31,423 nucleotides of DNA from Gamarada debralockiae (Eukaryota; Ascomycota; Leotiomycetes; Helotiales; Hyphodiscaceae). This document shows, in pieces, positions 30,792 through 31,423 of the stretch (positions are counted from its first letter, which is position 1; every line of letters starts with the position of its first letter). The stretch covers positions 1 to 31,423 of the forward strand of contig NXFV01001688.1 of NCBI GenBank assembly GCA_002803225.1, in the 5' to 3' direction. Below the pieces are notes generated by a model, which was given only the letters and a program-made list of their open reading frames with translations, was not told the origin of the DNA and searched no databases. A program made the position numbers and the translations under genes.

Positions 30792-31423
30792 TTATTCTAT
30801 GTAGAACAGTACTTGAAACCCATAAAAGTCTTCTGGCTCAGATGCCCCATTTGAACCTAACAACTGTTCTACTTGAATGTGCCTGTTAAATGCAGCTAGT
30901 TGGAGAGCAGTCCACCCAAGTTTGTCTTCTGCATCTATATCAGCGCCCTTGTCGAGCAGCAGCTGGATGACGGCCTCATCCCCATACATGGCCGCCCACG
31001 ACAGCAGTGTCCGGCCGTATTCGTTGTCTTTAGACTCAAGATTAGCGCCCTTGTTAAGCAGCAGCTTGACCACTGCCTCGTGCCCCTTCCTGGCCGCCCA
31101 CAATAGTGGTGTCTGGCCGTATTCGTTGTCCTTAGACTCTAGGTCAGCGCTCTTGTCGAGCAGCAACTTGACCACCGCCTCATGCCCATTCCTGGCTGCC
31201 CACGACAGTGGGGTCTGGCTGTATTTGTTGTCTTTAGACTCGAGATCAGCGCCCTTGTCGAGCAGTAGCTTGACTATTGCCTCATGCCCATTCTTGGCCG
31301 CCCATAACAGCGACGTCTGGCTGTATTCATTGTCTTTAGACTCGAGGTCAGCGCCCCTGTTGAGCAGTAGCTTGACTATTGCCTCATGCCCATTCTCGGC
31401 CGCCCATAACAGCGACGTCTGGC
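30792..31423 (-). CDS. Ankyrin-repeat protein, C-terminal part (continues beyond the right edge)
   Basis: The frame is open from the right edge to a stop at 30792-30794, giving 209 visible residues. Five full ankyrin repeats are followed by a C-terminal cap. Each of the first four is 34 residues, one longer than the standard 33, and reads like QTPLLWAARKGHEAVVKLL followed by LxKGAxLESKDNEYG. The fifth is diverged (DIDAEDKLG) and the cap reads WTALQLAAFNRHIQVEQLL then a short tail ending FYIE. Arrays of near-identical ankyrin units with this cap are common at the C-termini of fungal NACHT/NLR-like and other non-self-recognition proteins, but the N-terminal domains are outside the window, so the class is inference. 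No alternative start within the visible part should be taken as real. Confidence 0.85.
   Translation of the reverse strand, partial: QTSLLWAAENGHEAIVKLLLNRGADLESKDNEYSQTSLLWAAKNGHEAIVKLLLDKGADLESKDNKYSQTPLSWAARNGHEAVVKLLLDKSADLESKDNEYGQTPLLWAARKGHEAVVKLLLNKGANLESKDNEYGRTLLSWAAMYGDEAVIQLLLDKGADIDAEDKLGWTALQLAAFNRHIQVEQLLGSNGASEPEDFYGFQVLFYIE
31009..31423 (-). repeat. 102-bp tandem repeats encoding ankyrin units
   Basis: The anchor GTCYGGC recurs at 31009, 31111, 31213, 31315 and 31417, exactly 102 bp apart each time. The units are highly similar at DNA level, including silent positions, and the array runs off the window. Confidence 0.9.

Noticed and set aside
1..31423. tRNA, rRNA and other structured RNA genes
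   Set aside because: I looked for TTCGA-type T-loops and paired acceptor stems in the gaps and found none convincing; a covariance-model search would be needed to exclude them.

Overview
This window looks like nuclear DNA of a filamentous ascomycete (Pezizomycotina; Leotiomycetes is a guess from general gene flavour, not proven). Protein genes are interrupted by short introns, mostly 47-79 nt, with GTRNGY-type donors, CTAAC/CTGAC-like branch sites and YAG acceptors. Gene content is typically fungal: Rid1/SmgGDS-like protein, DPM3, ribosomal protein eL13, an OXLD1-type mitochondrial protein and an ankyrin-rich accessory protein. Intergenic spaces are 0.3-2.6 kb.

Layout. A possible C-terminal scrap of a plus-strand gene lies at 2-61, followed by about 1.1 kb without a gene and a 172-bp MITE with perfect 23-bp terminal inverted repeats and TA duplications (1161-1332). 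Two minus-strand genes follow: a four-exon TMEM135-like membrane protein (1636-3481) and a two-exon LRRC40-like leucine-rich-repeat protein (3894-7138). A divergent gap leads to an intronless plus-strand coiled-coil protein (8676-10241), then a five-exon Rid1/SmgGDS-like armadillo protein (11874-14527) whose second intron has an apparent GG instead of GT donor. After 2.6 kb of repeat-bearing intergenic DNA comes a two-exon protein with a Pro/Gln-rich N-terminus and a possible BTB-like region (17104-19420), then an intronless nitrilase-superfamily enzyme (20121-21065). A minus-strand nuclear, probably kinetochore-related protein with a short 3' exon follows (22717-25189), then an OXLD1-like protein (25671-26414, plus), three-exon DPM3 (26736-27303, minus), four-exon eL13 (28287-29105, plus) and, at the right edge, the C-terminal part of an ankyrin-repeat protein built from nearly identical 102-bp units (30792-31423, minus).

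How the genes relate. They are mainly unconnected housekeeping genes (ER glycosylation, translation, small-GTPase signalling, mitochondrial or peroxisomal functions) and no operon or secondary-metabolite cluster is visible. The most unusual non-coding signal is an interspersed inverted-repeat family built on the core TTTGARCGATT. It is dense between Rid1 and the BTB-like gene (14.5-16.5 kb) and recurs just upstream and just downstream of the intronless nitrilase gene. I could not match it to a named element.
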